Shown piece after piece: positions 8,122 to 14,883 of a DNA stretch of 15,772 nucleotides. Every line of letters begins with the position of its first letter. Within the stretch, counting starts at the first letter, position 1. Source of the DNA: an uncultured Coriobacteriia bacterium (GTDB taxonomy: Bacteria > Actinomycetota > Coriobacteriia > Coriobacteriales > QAMH01); the NCBI GenBank assembly GCA_949283445.1, contig CASDTD010000145.1, positions 1-15,772 on the forward strand, given 5' to 3'. The notes below the pieces were generated by a model that saw only the letters and a program-made list of their open reading frames with translations, did not search any database and had not been told where the DNA came from. A program made the translations under genes and the position numbers.

Positions 8122-9042
8122 TCAGTGCTTCTGGCGGGCGCCCATCGCCGCCCGGCGACGGCGGTTGATGAAGTTTCTCACGGCGTCTTCCATGCCGAGT
8201 GGGACGTAGTCAAGGTTTTCAAGGTCATCCGGCAGGTAGGACATGAGGCTGGGGTCAGCCTCGAGGGCGCTTTCGAGCTGCTCGCACGAAGGGGCGTCGC
8301 CGGGCGTGGCGCAAACGCCCCAGACGCGTGCACCGCGATCGACGAGGCGAGACTCGTATTCCGTAGTGGGGAGCTCGGGATGCTCGGCACGTGTGTCGTC
8401 GGAGGTCCAAAGCGTTTTGTATCCAGCCGCTGCGAGCTGGGTGAGGGTCCAGTCTCGCAGGGGCTGGCTGTCGGTACGCAAGGTTATGGTCCCGCCCGGT
8501 GCGAGCACGCCCCGATAGGCGTCAAGCCTGGCGGCGGTTGTCAGGCGACGCCGGACGTCGTGTGCGCGCGGAAAGGGCGTCGAGAAGTTGAGCGTGATGC
8601 CGCTGAGCTCGCCCTTGGCGAATACGCGCGGCACCGAGTCGGCTCCTCGCGGAATGGCGAGCACGTTGGGCAGCCCGCTCTCGAGAATGTATTGCGCGGC
8701 ATAGGCGATGCAGAGGGGCTCGGCGTCCATCCCTAGAAACAGGGTGTCGGGACGCTGGCGTGCCGCCTGGATGATGTAGGCGCCCTTGCCGCACCCAAGG
8801 TCGAGCTCGACATGGTCAAAACGTCGGTGCCGACAGGGGCTGGCGGAGGAGTCGGGCGCGTCCTCCCGCATCTTCGTCTGTCCATCCCGCCTGCGATCGC
8901 ACGCACCGCTCCGAAGCGGGTAGCACGCTTCCGCCCACCGCCCCGCAAGCGATTCGGGATGGGTTTCAAAGCCGTCGGCATAGCGCTCGAGCCGCTCTTC
9001 GAGCACGAAGTTCTTAGGTGTTCGGATGTGGGTGACTCCCAT
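8122..9042 (-). CDS. trmB: TrmB-family tRNA (guanine-N7)-methyltransferase
   Basis: Class I SAM methyltransferase of the TrmB family, which makes m7G46 in the variable loop of tRNA. From the chosen start it is 306 residues. The SAM motif I is ELDLGCGKGAY (79-89), then FLGMDAEP (102-109). LNFSTPFPRAHDVRRRLT (151-168) aligns with the TrmB catalytic segment, usually NFPDPWPKKRHxKRRL, so the Pro-Asp pair before the PWP-like turn is Ser-Thr here. APGGTITLRTDS (181-192) and TTEYESRLVDRGARV (226-240) complete the fold; the last is the family's C-terminal TxYE motif. An Arg/Asp/Ser-rich stretch at 46-74 is unusual. ATG 9042 has AAAGGAAG just upstream. A longer frame reaches 9168 but would overlap the preceding gene by 67 nt. 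It follows the Trm9-like gene by 59 bp, so the two are probably co-transcribed. Orthology to TrmB is likely; the specificity is inferred. Confidence 0.8.
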   Translation of the reverse strand: MGVTHIRTPKNFVLEERLERYADGFETHPESLAGRWAEACYPLRSGACDRRRDGQTKMREDAPDSSASPCRHRRFDHVELDLGCGKGAYIIQAARQRPDTLFLGMDAEPLCIAYAAQYILESGLPNVLAIPRGADSVPRVFAKGELSGITLNFSTPFPRAHDVRRRLTTAARLDAYRGVLAPGGTITLRTDSQPLRDWTLTQLAAAGYKTLWTSDDTRAEHPELPTTEYESRLVDRGARVWGVCATPGDAPSCEQLESALEADPSLMSYLPDDLENLDYVPLGMEDAVRNFINRRRRAAMGARQKH

Positions 9043-9044
9043 GG

Positions 9045-9052
9045 CTTCCTTT
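9045..9052 (-). promoter_or_regulatory. ribosome-binding site deciding the start of the TrmB-family gene
   Basis: AAAGGAAG on the minus strand, two bases before the ATG at 9042. It supports this start over the upstream in-frame extension to 9168, which would overlap the preceding coding region. Confidence 0.5.
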
Positions 9053-9101
9053 CGCGGTGATGCCTGCTTGCGCGGATGGACGCCGATGCGCCGCGAGGGC
9101 G

Positions 9102-9911
9102 CTATGCGCGCCTGAGCATGATATACCGGTTGAGGTCGCCCGTCTTGCCGTCGGCTGAGAACCTGCATATCTCCGCAGCGAGTCCTACGGGCAGCTCCGA
9201 GATGAGGGCATCGACCTCGGAGTCGGTGAAGCTGTGGCAGTAGCGAAGGCTGCGGGGGCTGTCCTGCCAGCCAAGGAGCCAGTCGCCGTCTTCTAGGGCG
9301 CAGGCAGCCTCCTGGGGAAGGAGGCGTTCTCGCATGGCGAGCGCGGTCGTCTCTCGGGCCTTGCGTGCGAGGCGCGGGTCCCTCATGAATTGCCAGTACG
9401 AAACCGCTATCAGCCCGCCGGGCTTTGTGAGCTCGATGAGGGACCGAAGGATGTGCAGCCGCAGAGTGAAGCCCGGGATATGGTGCATGAAGCCAAAGCA
9501 GCAGCTCAAGTCATAGTTCCCGTGCGCCGCGATGCGCTCGAGGCGCTGCTGCGCGCCGTCGAGCGCCGCTTGCAGCGCGTCGAGCTGGATATAGTCGCGC
9601 CGCATGTGCCGCGAGGCCTGGGACGCGGTGGCGGGGAAAGCGTCGCAGGAGTCGACGCCGCAGTACACGATGTCCCTATGGGGGAGCGCGCTTTCTAAAA
9701 ACGATGCCAGGCGTTGGTTGCCGCAGGCCATGTCCAGGATGCGCACGGGATCGCCCGCCGCGCGTCCCTCTAGGCACTCGCGGCAAAAGGTGCGCGCGAC
9801 TTCTTGCCAGCCTTGCCAGGGCGCGGACCTCGTCTCGGAAAAGGAGGAGGCGTTCTCGCGATAGAACGTATTGTTGAGTTCGATAAGCGCCCTCGCGCCG
9901 CGATCGTCCAC
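9102..9911 (-). CDS. Trm9-like class I SAM-dependent methyltransferase
   Basis: A 269-residue methyltransferase resembling eukaryotic Trm9/ALKBH8, which methylates cm5U34 of tRNA to mcm5U. Shared marks: FYRENASSFSETRSAPWQGW (16-35), matching the YxxxAxxFSxTRxxPW start of Trm9; the SAM loop ILDMACGNQRLA (58-69); FMHHIPG (141-147) at the family's 'VxHH' post-motif position; DWLLGW (210-215); RYCHSFTDSEVDAL (223-236), matching the Trm9 RYYHxYxxxEL segment; and a closing DLNRYIML. It starts at GTG 9911 with GGGAGGA four bases upstream; no in-frame ATG fits as well. It heads the minus-strand run with the TrmB-family gene and faces elp3 across a 515-bp divergent spacer, which supports a role after Elp3. 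No Trm112-like partner, which yeast Trm9 needs, is visible. Another substrate remains possible. Confidence 0.75.
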   Translation of the reverse strand: MDDRGARALIELNNTFYRENASSFSETRSAPWQGWQEVARTFCRECLEGRAAGDPVRILDMACGNQRLASFLESALPHRDIVYCGVDSCDAFPATASQASRHMRRDYIQLDALQAALDGAQQRLERIAAHGNYDLSCCFGFMHHIPGFTLRLHILRSLIELTKPGGLIAVSYWQFMRDPRLARKARETTALAMRERLLPQEAACALEDGDWLLGWQDSPRSLRYCHSFTDSEVDALISELPVGLAAEICRFSADGKTGDLNRYIMLRRA

Positions 9912-9915
9912 ATCG

Positions 9916-9922
9916 TCCTCCC
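9916..9922 (-). promoter_or_regulatory. ribosome-binding site supporting a GTG start
   Basis: GGGAGGA on the minus strand, four bases before GTG 9911. This near-consensus site is the main reason for calling the GTG as the start of the Trm9-like gene. Confidence 0.6.
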
Positions 9923-9948
9923 GGAGCCTGCGTTTTCCATAGATGCAT

Positions 9949-9954
9949 ATTATC
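9949..9954 (-). promoter_or_regulatory. possible -10 element for the Trm9-like/TrmB run
   Basis: GATAAT on the minus strand (5 of 6 to TATAAT) in an AT-rich patch, placed to give a leader of about 30 nt before GTG 9911. No convincing -35 is found 16-18 bp upstream, so this is tentative. Confidence 0.3.
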
Positions 9955-10022
9955 CGAGGTTAGGGCGGGTTTTATGCAGGCAAAAATGTGTTGGAAATGT
10001 GAATCGTCGCGAGAGCGTCGAA

Positions 10023-10180
10023 ATCTGTGCAAAAAATCGTTTTGTCGGTCGTTCCACGTAAGATTTCATGGTCGACAAAGCGACTTTTTGAACAAGAACT
10101 CCCTCTCGTGTGCAAAAAATCGATGTATCGGTCGTGCATGCACATCCAATGCGACCGACAAAACGACTTTTTGCACAGAT
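10023..10180. repeat. four-copy alternating inverted repeat (MITE-like or tandem-hairpin element)
   Basis: A 26-29 nt unit with core TCGTTTTGTCGGTCG preceded by TGTGCAAAAA occurs four times in alternating orientation: forward 10025-10051, reverse 10069-10094, forward 10109-10134, reverse 10152-10178. The outer pair, extended to 10023-10051 and 10152-10180, matches at 28 of 29 bases around a 100-bp core. The inner copies match the outer ones at about 21-23 of 26. Gaps are 17, 14 and 17 nt, so the block is also two successive ~70-nt hairpins. A 3-bp GAA flanks both ends (10020-10022, 10181-10183), compatible with a short target duplication or chance. There is no coding capacity for a transposase. 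Confidence 0.85.
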
Positions 10181-10413
10181 GAACCCTCCTTCGAGATTTT
10201 TTGAAGAACGCGCGAGCGCGCATGTGGGTTCACGGCGGAAAGGATGGGGCTCGTCGCTCGCCGGCGCGTCCTAGACGCGACTCTAGCCCGGATCCGTTCA
10301 GGCGGGCGAGCCGTCTGCCGCGGCGAAGAGCGGGGGTAAGGCCTCAGATGAGGAGAGGCTCCCGCTCAAGGGGGAAGGTGCTCGGGCGGCGCAACAGAAT
10401 GCGCCAAGCATAG

Positions 10414-10419
10414 TAGAAT
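10414..10419 (+). promoter_or_regulatory. possible -10 element giving a leaderless elp3 transcript
   Basis: TAGAAT (5 of 6 to TATAAT) ends 7 bp before the elp3 ATG, which would put the start of transcription at or next to the ATG. The only upstream purine run, CCAGGT, abuts the ATG and is too close to be a good ribosome site. The -35 region (near 10391) is a poor match. Confidence 0.3.
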
Positions 10420-10426
10420 CCCAGGT

Positions 10427-12439
10427 ATGGAACACATTATCGAACAGATTCTCGAGATGCTTCGCGCGGGGGATGCGGTTGACGACCGCGTGCTCGTCAA
10501 GCTCATCCACGCCGAGGCGAGACGTGCCGGCGGCGACAAACGCGCATTTGCGAAGCGTCGCCTCTTGCCGTTTTACCAACACGTCAAGCGCGACGAGCCC
10601 GAGCGATGGAAGGGCTGGGGCATTTCGTTCGAACTGGAGGAACGCCTGCTCAAGGTGCTTCGCATGAAGCCGCGGCGGTCTGCATCGGGGGTCGCCACCA
10701 TTACGGTGATCACCAAACCGTGGCCGTGTTCCGGCTCATGCCTGTTCTGCCCCAGCGATATTCGCATGCCGAAGAGCTACCTTGCCGACGAGCCGGCGTG
10801 CGCGCGCGCCGAGCAGGCGTGCTTCGACCCCTACCTGCAGGTGTCGGCGCGCCTGACCGCGCTCAGCCAGATGGGCCACGCGACGGACAAGATCGAGCTC
10901 ATCGTGCTGGGCGGAACATGGAGCGATTACCCGCGCGACTACCAGGTGTGGTTCATGACCGAGCTGTTTCGAGCCCTGAACGACGACGCGGTCGCGGGGG
11001 TGGCGGCAAATCCGCTGCTCAGAGGCTTCGCAGAAGATGCGGGGCACGATTCGGTGCGCGCCGACGGGGCATGCGCCGACGCTTCGGTTCCCCCGGGGGT
11101 CGCTCGCAGGCGCGAGCAGCTCTGCCGGTGCGGTCTCATGTCCGCAGCCGACGAGGCACATCCCCGGGCGCTGGTTCCCCCGGCGGCACGTGCCGCCCAG
11201 CATGCCATCGACGAGGGGCGCATGTCCTACAACGAGGCCTTTCGACAGGTGTATGGCGCGAACGACGCATGGGGCGATGCCGCCGCGTGGCAGCGTGCGA
11301 CCTTTGAGCAGCTGGAGCGCGAGCAGCGCCGCAACGAGACGGCGCGCCACCGCGTGGTGGGCCTTGTCATCGAGACGAGGCCGGATGCGATTTCCCCGCA
11401 GGCGCTCGCCCTTATCAGGCGCATGGGCGCCACGAAGATCCAGATGGGCGTGCAGAGCGTCGACCAGGAAACGCTTGACGCCAATGGCCGCGGAATACAG
11501 GTGGCACAGATCGAGCGGGCGTTCTCGCTCCTGCGCCTCTTTGGGTTCAAGATACACGCGCACTTCATGGTGAACCTGCTGGGCGCCACGCCCGAGGGCG
11601 ACGTGCTGGATTATCAGCGCTTCGCTACGGCCGACGCGTTTCAGCCCGACGAGGTCAAGCTGTATCCTTGCGCGCTCATCGCGAGCTCGCGTCTGAGCGA
11701 GCGCTACGAGGACGGTAGCTGGCGGCCCTATGGCGAGGACGAGCTGGTCGACGTCTTGACGCGCGACGTGCTCGCGACCCCGGCATTTACCCGCGTCTCG
11801 CGCATGATCAGGGACTTTTCTTCGAAGGACATCGTTGCGGGCAACAAGAAGCCAAACCTGCGGCAGATGGTGGAAGACAGGCTCCGCGCATCGAACGAGC
11901 GGGTTCAGGAGATACGTTTCAGAGAGATCGCGACGAGCGAGGTGTCCCCGGGCGAGCTCCGGCTTCAGGTGGTGCCCTACGAGACGAGCACGACAAGCGA
12001 GCGCTTCTTGCAGTGGGTGACGTCCGAGGGCCGCATCGCCGGCTTTCTGCGCCTGTCGCTTCCGCAGGACGATGCGGTCCGGGCGCTTGTCGAGGAACTT
12101 GCAGGCGCTGCCGGGCAGACGGGCAGGCGGGACAGGGATGCGGGCGCCGGCGAGGACGAAGGCATTTCTGCGTCCTGGTCGAAGCCGATGCCTGTCGTCG
12201 CGCCCGGCGAGGCCATGATTCGCGAGGTGCACGTGTACGGCATGGCTGCGCGCGTGGGCGAGGAGGGGTCGGCGGCCCAGCATCATGGGCTCGGGCGCAA
12301 CCTTGTCGAGCGCGCATGCGAGATGGCGCGCGAGGCGGGCTTTGCGCGCATCAACGTGATCAGCGCCGTGGGCACGCGGGAATACTATCGTCACCTTGGG
12401 TTCTATGATCACGGGTTATACCAGCAGAGGAGGCTCTGA
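10427..12439 (+). CDS. elp3: Elp3: tRNA U34 carboxymethylation enzyme, radical SAM plus GNAT acetyltransferase
   Basis: A 670-residue bacterial Elp3. The family uses a 4Fe-4S/SAM radical and acetyl-CoA to put a carboxymethyl group on C5 of the wobble uridine of tRNA. Residues 1-90 form the tRNA-binding N-terminus. The cluster motif is KPWPCSGSCLFCPSD (97-111): cysteines 101, 105 and 108, a CX3CX2C spacing as in bacterial members. YLADEP, DPYLQ, KIELIVLGGTWSDYP (155-169), VIETRPDA (314-321) and KIQMGVQSVD (337-346) continue the radical SAM core. The GNAT domain (about 510-670) has IREVHVYG (598-605), HHGLGRNLVE (619-628) and SAVGTREYYRHLGF (646-659). Two charged or Ala/Gly-rich insertions (about 200-262 and 557-595) are poorly conserved regions. 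The ATG at 10427 has a weak ribosome site. It is the first gene of a plus-strand run, divergent from the Trm9-like gene. Confidence 0.92.
   Translation: MEHIIEQILEMLRAGDAVDDRVLVKLIHAEARRAGGDKRAFAKRRLLPFYQHVKRDEPERWKGWGISFELEERLLKVLRMKPRRSASGVATITVITKPWPCSGSCLFCPSDIRMPKSYLADEPACARAEQACFDPYLQVSARLTALSQMGHATDKIELIVLGGTWSDYPRDYQVWFMTELFRALNDDAVAGVAANPLLRGFAEDAGHDSVRADGACADASVPPGVARRREQLCRCGLMSAADEAHPRALVPPAARAAQHAIDEGRMSYNEAFRQVYGANDAWGDAAAWQRATFEQLEREQRRNETARHRVVGLVIETRPDAISPQALALIRRMGATKIQMGVQSVDQETLDANGRGIQVAQIERAFSLLRLFGFKIHAHFMVNLLGATPEGDVLDYQRFATADAFQPDEVKLYPCALIASSRLSERYEDGSWRPYGEDELVDVLTRDVLATPAFTRVSRMIRDFSSKDIVAGNKKPNLRQMVEDRLRASNERVQEIRFREIATSEVSPGELRLQVVPYETSTTSERFLQWVTSEGRIAGFLRLSLPQDDAVRALVEELAGAAGQTGRRDRDAGAGEDEGISASWSKPMPVVAPGEAMIREVHVYGMAARVGEEGSAAQHHGLGRNLVERACEMAREAGFARINVISAVGTREYYRHLGFYDHGLYQQRRL
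12427..12433 (+). promoter_or_regulatory. ribosome-binding site inside the end of elp3
   Basis: GAGGAGG with 5 nt before ATG 12439. It supports the start of the spermidine-synthase-fold gene, whose ATG shares one base with the elp3 TGA, and points to translational coupling. Confidence 0.65.
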
Positions 12440-13587
12440 TGGACGGGGGCGGGGGCGGCAAAGACCGTCTGGCAGATGGCGCGAGGACGGGTTCCGGGCA
12501 GGGCTCGCGAGAGTCGGGCGCGGCGGGCCGCGAGATAGAGGGCCCTGGCATCGCGGCGGAAGGGGCGTCAGCTAGGGTCGAGGCACGCGAGGCGGCAAAG
12601 CCCGAGCCTGCCTGTCGATGCGGCGTCAATCGCGATGGCCTGGAGGAGCTTCAAAAGGTCCCCGGCATGGACCAGGCGTTGCGCATCGCTGCCGCGGTCG
12701 CCGTGACGCTGGCGGCGGCCCTCGCCTTTTATATGGCACGGCTTCCGGTGCCCGCCATCCTCGTCCTCGTTGCGCTCATCGTCGTGGGCGTCGTCTATCT
12801 CAGCCTTGACGTGCATGCAGCGCGCACCGCGCAAGGGCGCGCCCTCATCTACACGCGGCGCGTTTCTGGCACCCCGATGCGCGTCTTGAGGCAGGGCGGG
12901 GTGTATCAATCTGCGACGTATCTGGGGCGGCGCCGCTTCGAGCCGGTCTTTGCCTACCATCGTGCCTTCGACGTCATGTTCGATCTGGAGGAGTCGCTGC
13001 GCGCTGCGGGCGGCCATGGCATACGGCGGGTGCTTGCGCTCGGCGGAGGGGGATACGCATGGCCAAAACATGCCCTGACCGAGCATCCGGGCCTCGTCAT
13101 GGATGTTGTCGAGATCGATCCCGCGGTCGAGCAGGTCGCGCGACGTTGGTTCTTTGTCGACGAGCTCAAAGAGCTTGCGGGAGACCGGCTGCGCCTCGTC
13201 GTGGCGGACGGCAGGGAATACCTCAAGGGGGCCTCTGCCTGCTATGACGCCGTCGTCAACGACACCTTTGTCGGCGCTGTGCCGGCGCGCCGGCTATCCA
13301 CGGTCGAGGCGGCTCGCGCCGTGCGAAACAGCCTGGTGCCTGATGGGGTCTACCTCACGAACGTGGTAAGCGCGGGCGAGGGGAGCGACCTCACCTTTTT
13401 GCGCGACGAGGTGGCGACGCTTGCGACGGTGTTCAAGCGGGTGTTTGTGCTGCCGGCAACCGATGACGAGCTGGGTGGAGAAGACAACTATCTGGTGATG
13501 GCGACTGATGCTCCCGTCGAAGTTCCCGAAGCCGTTCCGTTTGACGACGGATTTTTAGGGACGGTGCTTCACGATGACGAGGAGTAG
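12439..13587 (+). CDS. membrane-anchored spermidine-synthase-fold (PMT-like) protein
   Basis: A 382-residue protein with a Rossmann fold of the spermidine synthase type. Residues 1-75 are low-complexity, Gly/Ala/Glu-rich and probably disordered. Two hydrophobic segments follow, about 80-100 and 102-123, a hairpin that would anchor the enzyme domain. The fold shows VLALGGGGYAWPKHAL (198-213), VVEIDP (223-228), DGREYL (257-262) and YDAVVNDTF (269-277). True aminopropyltransferases have GGGDG; here the substrate-binding Asp is absent and the segment resembles the GGGAYSFP form seen in membrane-linked spermidine-synthase-like proteins. Polyamine synthesis is therefore not predicted; the ligand and reaction are unknown. 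Its start overlaps the elp3 stop by one base, so it is very probably translated with elp3. Confidence 0.75.
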   Translation: MDGGGGGKDRLADGARTGSGQGSRESGAAGREIEGPGIAAEGASARVEAREAAKPEPACRCGVNRDGLEELQKVPGMDQALRIAAAVAVTLAAALAFYMARLPVPAILVLVALIVVGVVYLSLDVHAARTAQGRALIYTRRVSGTPMRVLRQGGVYQSATYLGRRRFEPVFAYHRAFDVMFDLEESLRAAGGHGIRRVLALGGGGYAWPKHALTEHPGLVMDVVEIDPAVEQVARRWFFVDELKELAGDRLRLVVADGREYLKGASACYDAVVNDTFVGAVPARRLSTVEAARAVRNSLVPDGVYLTNVVSAGEGSDLTFLRDEVATLATVFKRVFVLPATDDELGGEDNYLVMATDAPVEVPEAVPFDDGFLGTVLHDDEE

Positions 13588-14833
13588 GGAGCGCTGTCAG
13601 CAACAGGTGGCCAGGTCCTGGCATGTGCCAGTCTCGCGCCGCGCCTTCATGGGGGCGCTCGTGGCGGCCGGTGCCGCCGGGCTCTGCGGCTGCGGCGTCT
13701 CGGGCGGTACGCGCCGCGAGTCGGAACCTGCCGGGCGCGACGAGGGACCGCTTCTGCCCACGATCGAGGACCGGTCGGCGAGCGACCGGCTCACGCTTGC
13801 CATGGTGGGGGACGTGCTGGTGCACGAGGGCGTGTGGATGAGCGGGGAGACAGATGGGGGCTATGCCTTTGACCATCTCTTTTCCCAAGTGAAGCCTTGG
13901 GTTGGCGGGGCGGACGTCGCCCTGGTCAACCAAGAGACCATATTGGGCGGCGCCGCGATGGGCCTTTCGGGCTACCCGCTGTTCAACAGCCCTCAGGAGC
14001 TTGCCGACGCCGAGGCGGCTGCGGGTTTCGATGTGGCGCTCTCCGCCACCAACCATGCGCTCGACCAGGGATTCGCGGGCATCCAGGCCACCTGCGCCTG
14101 CTGGCGGGACCGTGCCGAGGACGTGCTGTGCTGCGGCATCGCGGCGAACGAGGTGGACGCCCGGTCCATTCCGATGGTGGCGCGCGGCGACGTGCGGCTG
14201 GCGGTGCTCAATTACACCGAGAGCACGAACGGCATCGCGCTTCCCGTCGAGGCGCCCTGGTGCGTGCAGCTGCTCGAACGCGATCGCGTGGCGGCAGACG
14301 TCGAGCGCGCCCGCGCCGAGGGCGCCGACCTGGTGGTGGTGTGTCCGCACTGGGGGCAGGAATATCAAGCCGAGCCAAACGACCTGCAGCGCACATGGGC
14401 CCAATGGCTTTTGGAGTGGGGCGTCGACGCCGTGCTGGGCACGCATCCCCATGTTTTGCAGCCTGCCGAGGTGCTCGTGCGCGAAGACGGCCATCGCATG
14501 GCGGTGTATTACTCGCTGGGCAACTTCATCTCGTGGCAGGCGCGCAAGGACACCATGGTGGGAGGCATGGCCGAGCTGGCGTTTGAGCGAGACGCCGGCG
14601 GCATGCATCTTGCCCAGGCCTCGCTCATCCCGCTGGTGAGCCATCTTGCCCTCAGCCCCGCTATGACCACCTACCCCGTGGCGGACTATACCGAAGCGCT
14701 TGCGGCGGCCAACGCCGTTCGCCGCGAGAGCGGGGCGGCCGACTTCTCGCTCGCTTGGTGCCACGCCCATTGCGGCGAGGTGCTGGGCGCGGGCTACGAC
14801 GCCGCGTCGGGCGTCTGCACGCTAGCAGCCTAG
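13574..14833 (+). CDS. CapA-family metallophosphatase-like lipoprotein, Tat-type signal
   Basis: A 419-residue CapA/PGA_cap domain protein (calcineurin-like phosphoesterase fold, the family of poly-gamma-glutamate capsule factors). SRRAFMGAL (21-29) is a twin-arginine motif leading into a short hydrophobic stretch and the lipobox LCGC (37-40), so lipidation on C40 after Tat export is predicted. Domain motifs: MVGDVLVH (77-84), NQET (119-122), SATNHALDQG (157-166), CPHWGQEY (257-264), GTHPHVLQP (289-297) and YYSLGNFIS (312-320), supplying the usual Asp, Asn and His metal-site residues. Its start overlaps the preceding gene by 14 nt and has only a distant AGGGA ribosome site, so in-frame GTG codons at 13607 or 13625 are alternatives; all keep the signal. 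No capB/capC partners are in the window, so capsule synthesis is not implied. It is the last gene of the elp3 run. Confidence 0.85.
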   Translation: MTRSRERCQQQVARSWHVPVSRRAFMGALVAAGAAGLCGCGVSGGTRRESEPAGRDEGPLLPTIEDRSASDRLTLAMVGDVLVHEGVWMSGETDGGYAFDHLFSQVKPWVGGADVALVNQETILGGAAMGLSGYPLFNSPQELADAEAAAGFDVALSATNHALDQGFAGIQATCACWRDRAEDVLCCGIAANEVDARSIPMVARGDVRLAVLNYTESTNGIALPVEAPWCVQLLERDRVAADVERARAEGADLVVVCPHWGQEYQAEPNDLQRTWAQWLLEWGVDAVLGTHPHVLQPAEVLVREDGHRMAVYYSLGNFISWQARKDTMVGGMAELAFERDAGGMHLAQASLIPLVSHLALSPAMTTYPVADYTEALAAANAVRRESGAADFSLAWCHAHCGEVLGAGYDAASGVCTLAA

Positions 14834-14853
14834 GGGCGGCGCTGGGGCGCCAC

Positions 14854-14878
14854 GCGTCGCATGAGGGCGCAGCGACGC
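14854..14878. terminator. hairpin between convergent genes, possible bidirectional terminator
   Basis: GCGTCGC (14854-14860) and GCGACGC (14872-14878) form a perfect 7-bp stem with an 11-nt loop in the 50-bp gap between the convergent CapA-family gene and the Lhr-like helicase gene. Neither strand has a T-tract after it, so termination is inferred mainly from position. Confidence 0.35.
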
Positions 14879-14883
14879 CGCCG

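Larger units (their letters stand above)
9912..10426. other. 515-bp divergent intergenic region between the Trm9-like gene and elp3
   Basis: The longest non-coding stretch in the window. From left to right it holds: the ribosome site and candidate -10 of the minus-strand genes; the four-copy inverted-repeat block (10023-10180); a perfect dyad CGCGTC-CTA-GACGCG (10265-10279); and a possible -10 directly before elp3. I compared 10181-10426 with the motifs of common riboswitches, SRP RNA and RNase P RNA that I know, and found no match. Small open frames here merely translate the repeats. Confidence 0.7.

Noticed and set aside
9043..9168. Longer N-terminus for the TrmB-family protein
   Set aside because: It would overlap the Trm9-like gene, is Arg/Lys-rich without family similarity, and ATG 9042 has its own ribosome site.
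10023..10180. CRISPR array
   Set aside because: The copies alternate in orientation, gaps are only 14-17 nt, copies diverge, and no cas genes are present.
9972..10223. Small open frames (76 and 83 codons) on both strands of the repeat block
   Set aside because: Their recurring Lys-Ser-Phe-Cys-like segments are just translations of the repeated DNA unit; no ribosome sites and no coding pattern.
10181..10426. Riboswitch or structural RNA upstream of elp3
   Set aside because: Short hairpins exist, but conserved cores of FMN, cobalamin, glycine, T-box, SRP and RNase P RNAs were not found.
10736..12412. 558-residue minus-strand frame opposite elp3
   Set aside because: Shadow of elp3; no ribosome site or domain.
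12439..13587. Genuine spermidine synthase (speE)
   Set aside because: The GGGDG substrate Asp is missing and membrane segments are present; only the fold is supported.
13433..14770. 445-residue minus-strand frame opposite the CapA-family gene
   Set aside because: Shadow of a gene with clear CapA motifs on the plus strand.
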